A stretch of DNA of 38,793 nt from a virus, in IMG/VR virus record IMGVR_UViG_3300005527_000119, positions 1 through 38,793 of that record. One strand, given 5' to 3'. The notes under the pieces are model-generated. The model was not told the origin of the DNA. It ran no database searches and saw nothing but the letters and a program-made list of their open reading frames with translations. Below are positions 1-8,696 of the stretch, piece after piece (within the stretch, counting starts at the first letter, position 1; every line of letters starts with the position of its first letter). Made by a program: the position numbers and the translations under genes.

Positions 1-932
1 ATTGTATTTCCATTAGATATGGTTAAATTTTTATTTAAATCATTAAAAGAAAGTGTTTGAGAGTCGGTTTCTGAAGTTAAAAATGTAGAACTTGCGTTTT
101 TAAATGTAGTATATACATCACTCCAATAAGCTGAATTTGTATTTACTGTCGTATAAACAGATTTTGTTGTTGCTGAAATACTTTCAATTTCGCTTTGAAG
201 GTCATTACCATTCTGGTATATTCTACCTGTTGCGCTTAAATCTCCAAAAACATTTATTAAACCGGTTGGTGTTGTTATTACATCATTTGGAAAACTAATA
301 GTTCCATCTGAATTTAGTATTAAAGTTTGATCTCCAGAAATTAATCTATCTGTTGTACAATCGCAATCACCAGAACCTCTACTTCCGCTTCCTCCCCCGC
401 CGATATCACCGCCGCCCCATGTTCCAGCTTCTACGTTTAATCTTGTTATTTGAGTTTGAAGCTGTTGAATTTGATTTGAAAGCTCTTCGTTTTCTTTAAT
501 AAGTTTTTTAGATGAACTTTTATCGATTTTTTCTAATTCTTTAATATAAAAATTTTCAATTTCATCTAAATCTTCTACTTTTTCTACTTCTTCTAAATTA
601 TTTTCAGTATTATTATCTAAATTTTCTTCAGAATCTTGTATTAACGAATTATCTACAACTTCTTTTATTGGAGAAATTTGATTTTGTTTTAATTGTTCTT
701 CTAATTCTTGTTTTTTCTTAATTTTTTCTTCTAATTCTTGCTTTTCTTTTTGTTTTTGTTTAAGTTTTTCGTTAAGACTAAGTAAAAATTTTTCTAAAGG
801 TTCTTCTTTTGGTTTTTCATTAACTATATTTTTTACGCCACTGGGTTCTTCTTTAATTAGAGGAACAATTGTGCTTTTTTTTGTTTGTTCTTCTAACATT
901 TTATCGTATATTTTAGAAAAATCTTGAATCAT
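1..932 (-). CDS. Fibre-like virion protein with coiled-coil N-terminus, cut by the window edge
   Basis: The frame is open from an ATG at 932 down to base 1, so at least 310 codons are present and the C-terminus is missing. The N-terminal ~170 residues are Lys/Glu/Gln-rich and look like long coiled coil. A Gly/Ser-rich hinge (about residues 172-190, including a CDC motif) follows, then a beta-rich section with the SATG-xIY-xxG module and a WSDVYTT-type heptad segment that recur in the fibre proteins at 6192-7208 and 15242-16675. This supports a structural fibre or whisker-like role, but I do not recognise a named T4 protein. A TATAAATA box lies 7 nt upstream of the ATG and there is no Shine-Dalgarno sequence. 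It is first in a minus-strand unit running out of the window. Confidence 0.7.
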   Translation of the reverse strand, partial: MIQDFSKIYDKMLEEQTKKSTIVPLIKEEPSGVKNIVNEKPKEEPLEKFLLSLNEKLKQKQKEKQELEEKIKKKQELEEQLKQNQISPIKEVVDNSLIQDSEENLDNNTENNLEEVEKVEDLDEIENFYIKELEKIDKSSSKKLIKENEELSNQIQQLQTQITRLNVEAGTWGGGDIGGGGSGSRGSGDCDCTTDRLISGDQTLILNSDGTISFPNDVITTPTGLINVFGDLSATGRIYQNGNDLQSEIESISATTKSVYTTVNTNSAYWSDVYTTFKNASSTFLTSETDSQTLSFNDLNKNLTISNGNT

Positions 933-939
933 GGCGTAG

Positions 940-947
940 TATTTATA
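940..947 (-). promoter_or_regulatory. T4-late-type promoter box TATAAATA
   Basis: The minus strand reads TATAAATA 7 nt before the ATG at 932. It is an exact match to the T4 late -10 element recognised by gp55, and a gp55 homologue is encoded at 31184-31816. A TAAGTATA string just upstream also occurs before two other genes (8660, 24988). Confidence 0.65.
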
Positions 948-971
948 TACTTACACGAAAATTTAAAATTT

Positions 972-1427
972 TTAATTTAAATGCTTTTCAGTTAAAACTA
1001 AAAAAGTATATCCTTTATTTTTAGCCCAATTCTTTGCCGCTTCCCATTTAGCGCAATTAATAGCATAATTATATCTTTCGTATAAAATAGTTTTTTTCTT
1101 TTTTCTTGGAGATTCTATAGGAGGATAAGTTTGTTTTTCCGGTTTAACCTCTATAATTAATTTTTTAATACTTCCATCTTTCATTTTCATTTCACATGAA
1201 AGATCAGTAAAATACCTATGTGTTTTATTATCAACTGGTGATATATAAGGTATTATTATAGTTTCCGAAGTCCATTTTAAAACATTTGGGTTATTATCCA
1301 TCCATCTCATGGCTTTTAATTCCATAGAGGATCTATATATTATAGGATATGTACCTTTATATTTTAAATTATTTTTTGGTGCAAATTTTCCTTGAACGTA
1401 ATCTTTGTTTTTACCCGAAGGTTTCAT
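972..1427 (-). CDS. 4: Head completion protein gp4 (TnsA-like nuclease fold)
   Basis: This 151-residue protein matches T4 gp4 (also called gp50/65) in length and along its whole sequence. Visible motifs are KYKGTYPIIYRSSMELK (residues 22-38), NPNVLKWTSE (46-55), IPYISP (59-64), HRYFTD (70-75) and IIEVKPEKQT (91-100). The E36, D75 and E93-x-K95 arrangement fits a TnsA/restriction-endonuclease-type active site. In T4, gp4 acts late in head completion, making filled heads competent for tail joining. Its start directly abuts the stop of gene 13, so the two are probably co-translated. The family assignment is by recognition of these motifs. Confidence 0.92.
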   Translation of the reverse strand: MKPSGKNKDYVQGKFAPKNNLKYKGTYPIIYRSSMELKAMRWMDNNPNVLKWTSETIIIPYISPVDNKTHRYFTDLSCEMKMKDGSIKKLIIEVKPEKQTYPPIESPRKKKKTILYERYNYAINCAKWEAAKNWAKNKGYTFLVLTEKHLN

Positions 1428-2330
1428 TTATCCTATAAAAAATCTTACTGGATCGGTATCGACATAGTTAGTCATCAATTCTTTTTCAAGTTCTTCTTTT
1501 TCTTTGATGCCTTGATTCATGAAGTCTTGATAATTTACTGTTTGTCCACCAAATAAATTTGTTCCGCCGTATTTTCCTCTTACGTTACCAACAGAAATCT
1601 TTGTTAATGCAGTAACATATCTAAAAACCCATAATTGAGATACTAAATCTTTAATTGGTTTTTGAACTTTACATCCAACTAAACCATAATATGAACTAGA
1701 ATAATTTGGTTCTGGTAATATTTTTAAAATTTGAGTGTCTGGATAAAATCTAAAATATGGTTTTAATGCTAATAATTTTTCTCTAGTATCTAACCATTCT
1801 TTTAAAGCATTCCATGTTATTAAATCATATCCAACGTTTCCTAATAAATGTCCAAAATATGCTTGTTGAGCTATAGTGTGTTCTATTGTGAATAATGTAT
1901 TAACACCACTTGTATTTCCTTGTTCTAAAGAAAACACATCTACAACCTTTCTATAATCATCCATATCAAAATCATATCCGGAATTTGTTATTCCAGAACT
2001 TAAAGATGCTGTTTCTGTTGTATCCGGATTAGCAGATAAATCAGGTGTTATACTAAAAAGTTTGTCTATTCTTAATCCAATTCCTCTTTGATAAAGATCA
2101 GATCTAAAAATTAAATATTCTTCAGTTACTCCAGAAAATTTAGTGAACCATTCTATAGCAATATCTATAAATTCATACATCTGTTCACTACTAACTTCTA
2201 TATCAACCAATGGTTCGCCTAATGTTCTTCTTACTCTTTGAGCTAAATGGTCATAGCTTTTAATTTTAGAATTAAAAGTAGTACTTCCATGGAAAGGGTT
2301 TGGTAATACGGGTTGAGTTTGATAAGGCAT
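1428..2330 (-). CDS. 13: Neck protein gp13
   Basis: 300 residues, close to the ~309 of T4 gp13. The N-terminal pattern SYDHLAQRVRRTLGEPLVDIEV followed by a Q-rich helix, a VRGKYGGTNLFGG motif and the C-terminal FFIG ending are typical of the T4-like gp13 neck family, especially marine members. In T4, gp13 with gp14 closes the packaged head and forms the platform to which the tail binds. The gene lies immediately upstream of gene 4, a head-completion pairing that makes sense. The ATG at 2330 follows a TGTAAATA box at 2339-2346. Confidence 0.85.
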   Translation of the reverse strand: MPYQTQPVLPNPFHGSTTFNSKIKSYDHLAQRVRRTLGEPLVDIEVSSEQMYEFIDIAIEWFTKFSGVTEEYLIFRSDLYQRGIGLRIDKLFSITPDLSANPDTTETASLSSGITNSGYDFDMDDYRKVVDVFSLEQGNTSGVNTLFTIEHTIAQQAYFGHLLGNVGYDLITWNALKEWLDTREKLLALKPYFRFYPDTQILKILPEPNYSSSYYGLVGCKVQKPIKDLVSQLWVFRYVTALTKISVGNVRGKYGGTNLFGGQTVNYQDFMNQGIKEKEELEKELMTNYVDTDPVRFFIG

Positions 2331-2338
2331 ATATTATA

Positions 2339-2346
2339 TATTTACA
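2339..2346 (-). promoter_or_regulatory. Late-promoter-like box TGTAAATA upstream of gene 13
   Basis: The minus strand carries TGTAAATA 8 nt before the ATG at 2330, one mismatch from TATAAATA, in the 30-bp gap that separates gene 13 from the fibre island. Confidence 0.4.
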
Positions 2347-2360
2347 AAAAAATAACTATG

Positions 2361-2693
2361 CTATGGGATAAATAAGTTAAGTTTATTAATTTCCAATTCG
2401 CATTCTTCTTTAGTTCCTAAAAATTCATTACCTTCAAATGTATCACTATCTATTTTAGGACCAAAAAATACAACTTCTGTATCATTATATATGAGACTAT
2501 ATATAAGAGGTATTCCAAGTCTCAACATTTCTTCTTCACACTCTTGACTAGTTCCTACAAATAAGGTATCAGTTGTTGATATTGTAGATTTGCCGTAAAA
2601 AATTCTATTATTGTCTTTGTAGACAAAGCACAATTGGTCTTCTTGTATATCTCCACTAAAACTCCATCCGTCTTCATTTGGCTGAATAATCAT
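2361..2693 (-). CDS. Small protein with an internal duplication, downstream of the giant fibre gene
   Basis: 110 residues made of two ~45-residue copies. Each has a FVYKDNNRIFYG / IYNDTEVVFFG strand pair and ends in a helix with the pattern G-T-(S/K)-(Q/E)-E-C-E-x-E-(M/I) (around residues 48-57 and 93-102). I do not recognise the family. It begins 1 nt after the fibre gene ends and may be translated with it, so an assembly chaperone or fibre accessory is possible by position only. GATAAATT precedes the ATG inside the 3' end of the fibre gene. Confidence 0.7.
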   Translation of the reverse strand: MIIQPNEDGWSFSGDIQEDQLCFVYKDNNRIFYGKSTISTTDTLFVGTSQECEEEMLRLGIPLIYSLIYNDTEVVFFGPKIDSDTFEGNEFLGTKEECELEINKLNLFIP

Positions 2694-2694
2694 A

Positions 2695-5600
2695 TTAAGA
2701 ATTTATCGTTAAAGTTGAGGTTGCAGAATCATAAGAAGCGGTTCCGCTATAATTTACCAAAGTAACAGAATTATATGTTTGTTGAGTAGATCCAGAAAAC
2801 AGTTTATATGTATTACCAACTGATGGTGGTGTTCCCGAAACAAACGTTACGCTTAATGTTGTAGGAGTAAAATTTGCTTGACTGAAACTTGCATCAGAAC
2901 CAGTTCCACTTATCTTTTTAAGAACTCTTAATGTGCCAGCAGATACATTAGTAGTTCCAGTATATGTGTTAATTGCATTAAAGCCAAATAACCCCGATCC
3001 TAATTTTGTAAATCCTCCGCCTCCTCCACCATCTGAAAATATACTTGATGTTGTGATTGTTCCAGTAACATCTATGATTGCTCCACCAGATCTTACAACA
3101 GCACTAAGAGTAGGGAAAGTGGAAGTAGCTCTAATATTCAGCGTACCGCCATTGAAATAAAATGTATGTCTGTTATTTGGTCTACTGTTGGTGTTGACGT
3201 CATTAACAGACAATGTACCGCTAACTAAATTTGTAATTGTGTTAGCGCCACTCAATTGTCCAAAACCTAAATTAAATTGATCTATAATTGCTGACCCCCC
3301 AGAAATGTTTATCGTGCTGGTCATATTAGTATTTGGTGAAGAACTACCTCCACCATGATATATTGATCCTCCGAATATGGTACCGTTATATATGTTTACA
3401 ACAGAATTACCACAAGACCATAAGGCACCTTTAGTATTAAGAGAACCTCCAAACATATTGAGTATTCCTACAGGATTGGTATTATTTCCACCCATCATCA
3501 TACCACCAGATAATTCCACTGTAGCACCACTTACTATATTTAAAGTTCCAATTGCATTAGGAGCTTCCGCAATAGCAAAGGTTCTAGTACCAGCAGGACT
3601 AGAAGTTTGAGTTAATGAACCACTTATAGTTATGACTCCAGTTGTTACCGATGCAGCATTACTAATTTGTATTATAGCAGGAGTTCTATGTGTTCCCGCG
3701 TATGTTAATGTACCAACATTGCTTACTGTAGTTCCATTATTGGACATGTATGTGTTATTTGAGCCTGTTAATATGAGTGTACCTGTTCCTATTTTTAATA
3801 GACCTCCCGTATTTGATGAAGAAAGAGATTCAAATACTACAGTTTGTCCGTTTGTATCTAATCTGATGGCGTTTGTGTTATTTTTAATTTTAGAAGACAA
3901 ATCAGTTGTAATTCCTGATGCAAATTGAAGAGTTCCCCCACCAAATCTAATATCTCCCACTGGTAAATATAACATTCTTAGATTTCCAGAATTGATTGTT
4001 GTATTTCCACTATATGTATTATTTCCAGATAAAATTAAATTTCCAGTACCAGTCATTGTGATACCGTATCCATTACCATTATCTCCAATTGGACCAGCAA
4101 AATTAATATAATTACCAGCTACAGTTGTACCAGTATTAACCGTAAGTGTGCGAGTGCTTCCAAATAGAGTTGTTGGTCCGTTAAACGTTAAAGATTTTTC
4201 TGAAGCAACGTTTGGGAAAGTCGTATTCGCCGAAATATCAACAGTGTTACTTAAAATAGCATCTCTAGTACTAGTTGATCTTATAGAACCCCCATTTAAA
4301 CTCAAATTTCCAACCCCAAAACAATTATCAAGAATAGGTACTATCAAACCACTATCTAATCTTGTTCCTCCGCTATATGTATTATTTGCACTTAACCCTA
4401 GTGCGGCGGTGTTGTTAGTTTTAACTAGTGTTCCTTCTCCGCTAATAATTCCATTGATTATAACATCGCTACTAGCAGTATCAAAAATTCCTATACCTTG
4501 CTCCGGTATAATGAACGATTTATCCGTAGTAATCGATCCGCCAGTATATGTTAATGTTGCTGATTTTCCAGTACTACCAAGCGCAATCGGTAATGCGTTA
4601 TTCCCAAATGGTCCATTAGTAGAATTATTATTAATATTTGATACGCTTATCGTACCTTCATTTACTAACACTTGACCAGCAAATGTATTTTGATTATTTC
4701 CGAGAGAAAGCGTACCAGTGCCATTTTTTACAATTCCACCGATACCCCCATCACTACTTAATCTTGATGTTGTTAATGTTATAGTGCGACCAGATGGAAC
4801 ATTAAAAATCGCTCCACCAGATTTAATTATATACTTTATGTTAGAGTAATTATAAGAGTAATTGTTATTATTTTGAATTGTAAATGTTCCGCCATTAAAA
4901 TTAAATGTATTATCCGTTAAAGCCGCTTGTCCAAAATTTGAAAATGTAGCAGTTCCTCCATTTAAATTAAAAACGCATCTTCCAGCACCTTGCCATGTCA
5001 AAGTATTTGTTAAATTAAATGATCCCGAATTTAAATTAATAATACTGGTTGGGTTTTGTGCTACAACACCACCACCAATAAAAAAAAGTCCTGCTGAATA
5101 AGCACCACCATTAATGTTGAAAATACTAGACAGACCAGCCATCCACGATTGTCCATTACCACCACCACTATTCCACGTTGCACCGCTAAGTAAATTAACA
5201 GTAGCCGATCCACCATTATTTTCTCCAAACATGCAACCAGAAGTAGTTAAAGAAGCTCCTCCGCTTAAAGTTAAATTGAAAGTAGTACCAGCTGGAAGAG
5301 ATATTTGAAAATCTCTTGGACCTCCAGTTGTTCTATTTTGAATGAAAGAAGAATTCCCAGCCAAAGTCATTCCGCCAGTGTCCATTCTTATTGAACCCGC
5401 AACTCGAATAGTTGCTCCTGATAAAGTTATTGTATTTGTACCTTGTTTATAAATACAATTTCCAGAATTTGCAGTACTCGTAAGTGTACCAGAAAAAGTT
5501 GAATTGTTATTGGAATTTAAAGTAATATTATTGTTTTGACAATTTAATGTCCCTCTTCCTGAAATAGTAGCTAAAGTATCCGAACCACCAAGTACAAGAG

Positions 5601-6195
5601 TTGCACCCGAATCAATAAAAACAGGAGAACTATCTGGTATTCTATTTGCTCCGAAAGTTGAAAGCGTCCCAAAAACAACCGAAGTCGTTCCTGTATACGT
5701 TCCAGCAGTTGGTATAATTAAGGTATTCTGTCCTAACTTGGTAACTCCCAAGGCTCCTTGAGATGTATTGCCGATAGTTGGTGTATAAGTTCTATTTCCA
5801 GAAGTTGTGTCAAAGCCAATATTTGAGTTAGCTCTAAAATTAGTAGTATTTCGAAGCGTAAGTACTTCAGCATCCGTTACTGCATTGTAGACGGCTAATG
5901 TTGCATTCGGGGCAACTGCAAATCTTCCATTTGTATTAAATCCCGGCAATGCATTAGTATTAATTATTGACAATACTCCAGCACTAATTGTAGTGTTTCC
6001 TGTGTACGTATTAGTAGCTGAAAGAGTCAAAACTCCGGGGCCGTTTTTAAGTGTACCTATACCATTACCCGAAATTATTTTAGAAAGAATTGTATCTGAA
6101 TAAGTGGTGAAATGATATATACTAGAATTAAAACTAGCTATAGTTCTAACTTGATTAGAACCAGCGTATGCTGAACTGGAATCTGATAAAATCAT
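2695..6195 (-). CDS. Giant fibre/adhesin with autotransporter-passenger (PATR) beta-strand repeats
   Basis: 1166 residues of Thr/Asn/Gly/Ser-rich parallel beta-helix sequence. At least six copies of the passenger-associated transport repeat are visible, following G-x-L-x-L-x-x-x-N-T-Y-(T/S)-G-x-T-x-(I/V)-x-x-G-x-L (for example NTYTGNTTISAGVLSI and NNTYSGNTTINSGNLRML). These repeats are typical of bacterial type V autotransporter passengers. There is no signal peptide and no C-terminal beta-barrel; the protein simply ends in a beta-rich domain. With phage structural genes on both sides, it is best read as a virion receptor-binding appendage rather than a bacterial secreted protein. The start at 6195 overlaps the preceding fibre stop by an ATGA, implying coupled translation. 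The N-terminus (MILSDSSSAYAG) lacks the adapter module of the neighbouring fibres. Confidence 0.85.
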   Translation of the reverse strand: MILSDSSSAYAGSNQVRTIASFNSSIYHFTTYSDTILSKIISGNGIGTLKNGPGVLTLSATNTYTGNTTISAGVLSIINTNALPGFNTNGRFAVAPNATLAVYNAVTDAEVLTLRNTTNFRANSNIGFDTTSGNRTYTPTIGNTSQGALGVTKLGQNTLIIPTAGTYTGTTSVVFGTLSTFGANRIPDSSPVFIDSGATLVLGGSDTLATISGRGTLNCQNNNITLNSNNNSTFSGTLTSTANSGNCIYKQGTNTITLSGATIRVAGSIRMDTGGMTLAGNSSFIQNRTTGGPRDFQISLPAGTTFNLTLSGGASLTTSGCMFGENNGGSATVNLLSGATWNSGGGNGQSWMAGLSSIFNINGGAYSAGLFFIGGGVVAQNPTSIINLNSGSFNLTNTLTWQGAGRCVFNLNGGTATFSNFGQAALTDNTFNFNGGTFTIQNNNNYSYNYSNIKYIIKSGGAIFNVPSGRTITLTTSRLSSDGGIGGIVKNGTGTLSLGNNQNTFAGQVLVNEGTISVSNINNNSTNGPFGNNALPIALGSTGKSATLTYTGGSITTDKSFIIPEQGIGIFDTASSDVIINGIISGEGTLVKTNNTAALGLSANNTYSGGTRLDSGLIVPILDNCFGVGNLSLNGGSIRSTSTRDAILSNTVDISANTTFPNVASEKSLTFNGPTTLFGSTRTLTVNTGTTVAGNYINFAGPIGDNGNGYGITMTGTGNLILSGNNTYSGNTTINSGNLRMLYLPVGDIRFGGGTLQFASGITTDLSSKIKNNTNAIRLDTNGQTVVFESLSSSNTGGLLKIGTGTLILTGSNNTYMSNNGTTVSNVGTLTYAGTHRTPAIIQISNAASVTTGVITISGSLTQTSSPAGTRTFAIAEAPNAIGTLNIVSGATVELSGGMMMGGNNTNPVGILNMFGGSLNTKGALWSCGNSVVNIYNGTIFGGSIYHGGGSSSPNTNMTSTINISGGSAIIDQFNLGFGQLSGANTITNLVSGTLSVNDVNTNSRPNNRHTFYFNGGTLNIRATSTFPTLSAVVRSGGAIIDVTGTITTSSIFSDGGGGGGFTKLGSGLFGFNAINTYTGTTNVSAGTLRVLKKISGTGSDASFSQANFTPTTLSVTFVSGTPPSVGNTYKLFSGSTQQTYNSVTLVNYSGTASYDSATSTLTINS

Positions 6196-7208
6196 CCTAC
6201 AATAATATAGAGTGTATCAGAAGAAGGTATTATGGAATTATAACCAGATTGTGTTATTTGTATCATTTTTGTTAATGCACTTGCTCCTGTTATTCCGGTT
6301 GGATTTGAACTGACATATGCTGAACTTGCTTGAAATGTTGTTTGCCAGCTTGAAGATAATGAAGATGTTGTTGTATATGCGTTTTCCCAAAACGCGGAAT
6401 TGGATCTTACTAAAGTTGTTGCGACCGAATCTCCAGCGACAATTCCAGTTAAATTACTGCCATCTCCATAAAATGAACCTGTAGCAGAAATATCACCTAA
6501 AATTGTTCCGGTTAAAGTTCCTCCACTTAAAGGTAAATAATCTGCTGTGGTGGAAGCCCATGATGCACTCAAACTACTAACGGTTATGTATGTTGATTGC
6601 CAATTAGATGATAATGACCTTACTTCTGTGTCTGGTCCTACAACTCCAGATGCTATAATTCCCGTTAATTGACTTCCATCACCATAAAAAAATCCTTGTG
6701 CGCTTATGTTATTAACATAAGTAAACCCCGAAAGATGAGAAGTCAAATTAGAACCTATAATAAAAGATTCTGAATGATTTAATTGATTGTTTTTACCACC
6801 TAATATAGCACCATAATCACCAATACTCGATATTTTGTTATTTAACCCAGATCCTATTATTGAAAAATCTCCTGCTACATCATTATCTTCTCCGTTTACT
6901 ACTGTAGAACCTCCTCCCGAAACATCATTATTATAACCACCTAGAACTCCAGCAAATATTTGATTTACTGTATTATTTCCATATTTAAAATTAACAGAAC
7001 TATAATAATGATTTAATGTATATGGATAATCATCAGAATTTAAAAACGTTTTAATCGATGATATTGAATTTATTTCTGTTTTTGTAAACAATTTTCCATC
7101 TGCTGTATTAATCCCAAGTTCTCCAAATTCCAAATCACTAAGAACTGGAACAACACCAGATATATTAGATCTTTTTATTAAAATTAAATTCTCGGGTTCT
7201 GACGGCAT
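6192..7208 (-). CDS. Modular tail fibre with YadA-head-like repeats
   Basis: 338 residues. The N-terminal ~45 residues (LILIKRSNISGVVP, then GELGINTADGKLF) form the adapter common to phage fibres and tropism-determinant proteins. Residues ~88-165 carry GGxNN-type repeats (VLGGYNNDVSGG, IGSGLNNKIS, ILGGKNNQLNHS) that resemble the left-handed parallel beta-roll of trimeric YadA/Hep_Hag heads. After this come two SATGSFYGDGSNLTGI-type modules, a PLSGGTLTG fibre motif and W-x-x-x-Y-x-T-x-SSLSxSW heptad segments. It is a paralogue of 15242-16675 through the first ~180 residues. The product is probably a trimeric host-binding fibre, and it is coupled to the downstream PATR fibre. Confidence 0.85.
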   Translation of the reverse strand: MPSEPENLILIKRSNISGVVPVLSDLEFGELGINTADGKLFTKTEINSISSIKTFLNSDDYPYTLNHYYSSVNFKYGNNTVNQIFAGVLGGYNNDVSGGGSTVVNGEDNDVAGDFSIIGSGLNNKISSIGDYGAILGGKNNQLNHSESFIIGSNLTSHLSGFTYVNNISAQGFFYGDGSQLTGIIASGVVGPDTEVRSLSSNWQSTYITVSSLSASWASTTADYLPLSGGTLTGTILGDISATGSFYGDGSNLTGIVAGDSVATTLVRSNSAFWENAYTTTSSLSSSWQTTFQASSAYVSSNPTGITGASALTKMIQITQSGYNSIIPSSDTLYIIVG

Positions 7209-7209
7209 A

Positions 7210-7350
7210 TTATTTTTTAAGACGTTTAATCATAGGTAATGATTCGTTACTTTTAACATCAATATGATCTTTACTCTTATTAAATTTATTAAAAAACTTA
7301 TTTTTTTCTACCGCTTGTACTAGGAAATTTTTTATTGTTTTAAAATTCAT
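7210..7350 (-). CDS. Small basic protein (46 residues), unknown
   Basis: An ATG at 7350 opens 46 codons (starting MNFKTIKNFLVQ, ending MIKRLKK) with a stop at 7210-7212, just before the fibre start at 7208. The protein is strongly basic and has no recognised domain. Its reality is supported by a perfect TATAAATA box 5 nt upstream, immediately after a strong terminator, so it would be the first gene of a new minus-strand transcription unit. It may instead be a short leader cistron for the fibres. Confidence 0.5.
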   Translation of the reverse strand: MNFKTIKNFLVQAVEKNKFFNKFNKSKDHIDVKSNESLPMIKRLKK

Positions 7351-7355
7351 AATAC

Positions 7356-7363
7356 TATTTATA
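7356..7363 (-). promoter_or_regulatory. T4-late-type promoter TATAAATA next to a terminator
   Basis: The minus strand reads TATAAATAGTATTATG, with the box 5 nt from the ATG at 7350 and directly following the U-tract of the terminator at 7363-7402. This terminator-promoter junction separates the 412-residue protein unit from the fibre unit. Confidence 0.7.
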
Positions 7364-7402
7364 AAAAAAAACCCGAATTAGATTTAACTAATTCGGGTTT
7401 TT
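7363..7402 (-). terminator. Strong intrinsic terminator
   Basis: AACCCGAATTAG (to 7381) pairs with CTAATTCGGGTT (from 7388), extended by A/T pairs to about 15 bp around the 6-nt loop ATTTAA. Read on the minus strand, the stem is followed by eight or more T. It sits just after the stop of the gene at 7422-8660. It could also work weakly on the plus strand. Confidence 0.9.
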
Positions 7403-7421
7403 CGTGGTTTTTGTTTAATTT

Positions 7422-8660
7422 TTAGAAGCTACCACCATCAATAATGAAGTTAATTAATTCTGATACTCCAGCGGTTCCAGTAATTCTACCAGAACCATTT
7501 GTTGTAATTTTACCAGCATCGATAGATGTTGTTCCGGTTACTACTAAGTTGTTATTAATTGTAGTTAAACCGTCTACTGTTAAAGTACCATCAATATCAG
7601 CATTTCCACTAGCGGAAAGTGTTGATGCGAATGTTGCAGCTCCTGTTACGTTTAATGTGCTTCCTAATGTTGTTGCACCAGTAGTATTAAGCGTGTTATT
7701 AACTGTAACTGCTCCGTTAAGAGTTGATGTACCATTAACTGTCAATGCTCCAGCAGAAGAAACTGTAGATGCAAATGTCGCTGCATTAGCAACTGCTAAT
7801 GTTGAATTTAATGTGCTTGCTCCAGTAACATTCAATGTGCTTGCAAGAGTTGTAGCTCCAGCGATATCAAGTGTACTTGCTCCGTTAATTGCGCCAGAAG
7901 CTGAAAGGGAACCAGCAACTGTTAATTTAGCATTAGGAGTGGCTGTACCGACACCAACATTACCACCATCTTTAATGATTAAAGCTGTAGAAGCATCATC
8001 ATAAAAAGTAGCAATATCATTTGATCCAGTTTGAGTTACTACTAAAGCTGGTCCACTACCAGCATTAGTTACAGCAAATGCACTAGTAAGGGTTGTAGTG
8101 GTTTCGAGTGTTGTAGTTGCACCTAAAACACTAAGATCACCAGTAACGGTTAAGTTACCACCAACAGAAGCATTTCCAGTAGCATTAACAGTGTTGACCG
8201 TTAAACCACCAGTAAGATTAACTGCTCTATCATCTGTAAGTTTAATAAAAGTGTTATATACTTCAGTTGATAAAGATGTTACTGCTGTACCACCATTAGA
8301 TGCTAAGTTAGAAATAGCATTATCTACATAATTTCTAGTAGTTGCGTCGGTTGTCGCAGAAGGTTCCGCAAGATTTGTAATCTTGTTATTACCAGCATCA
8401 ATAAGGGAATTGCTTGAAAATGTTGTTGAAGAAAGAGTTGTACTACCAGTAAATGTTTTATTTCCGGATGCTGTTTGTGCTGTATTTCTTGTTAAATAAG
8501 CACCGGAACCACCAATTTCTAGCGTCCCCGCTTCTGATCCGTAGTAAAGTGTATTATTTTTTTCGCTGAACGCAAGTTCACCACCGGTCAGACTCGGAAC
8601 CGAGTTGAGTGGGCTTGAAGCTAAACGACGTTTGATTAGTATGGTATTTATTGTTGACAT
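7422..8660 (-). CDS. Repeat-rich fibre/virion surface protein
   Basis: 412 residues from the ATG at 8660; a TTG two codons upstream is possible but less likely. The N-terminus has the fibre adapter (TILIKRRLASSPLNSVPSL, then GGELAFSEKNNTLYYG). An NKITNLAEPSATTDATTRNYVD segment matches the conserved hinge common in tail fibres. Residues ~150-385 are Ala/Thr/Ser/Val-rich tandem strands of the type TLNVTGATTL and FASTLSASG, pointing to a regular beta-helix or beta-prism shaft. Its GC content and codon use are richer than the neighbours', and it is closed by the strongest terminator in the window, which suggests a highly expressed monocistronic late gene. Its exact place in the virion is unknown. 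Confidence 0.8.
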   Translation of the reverse strand: MSTINTILIKRRLASSPLNSVPSLTGGELAFSEKNNTLYYGSEAGTLEIGGSGAYLTRNTAQTASGNKTFTGSTTLSSTTFSSNSLIDAGNNKITNLAEPSATTDATTRNYVDNAISNLASNGGTAVTSLSTEVYNTFIKLTDDRAVNLTGGLTVNTVNATGNASVGGNLTVTGDLSVLGATTTLETTTTLTSAFAVTNAGSGPALVVTQTGSNDIATFYDDASTALIIKDGGNVGVGTATPNAKLTVAGSLSASGAINGASTLDIAGATTLASTLNVTGASTLNSTLAVANAATFASTVSSAGALTVNGTSTLNGAVTVNNTLNTTGATTLGSTLNVTGAATFASTLSASGNADIDGTLTVDGLTTINNNLVVTGTTSIDAGKITTNGSGRITGTAGVSELINFIIDGGSF

Positions 8661-8696
8661 AGGCAATAATACTTACTCTAAAAAAATCCATTTTTT

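Noticed and set aside
2933-5308. Several plus-strand open frames (for example 2933-3160, 3377-3610, 4148-4675) antisense to the PATR fibre
   Set aside because: They are Val/Pro/Leu-rich mirror readings of the Thr/Asn/Gly repeats, with no initiation signals and no recognisable domains.
2695-6195. Interpretation as a bacterial autotransporter (host DNA or chimera)
   Set aside because: No signal peptide or translocator barrel, and it overlaps phage genes on both sides in the same operon style.
7444-8331. Plus-strand open frames opposite the 412-residue repeat protein
   Set aside because: Composition (Val/Ala/Pro repeats) is the reverse complement of the minus-strand beta-repeat coding; the minus frame has a clear adapter, hinge and terminator.
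7500-8400. Periodic DNA repeats that could suggest a CRISPR or tandem array
   Set aside because: The periodicity is in-frame protein repeats with varying sequence; there are no constant repeats with unique spacers.
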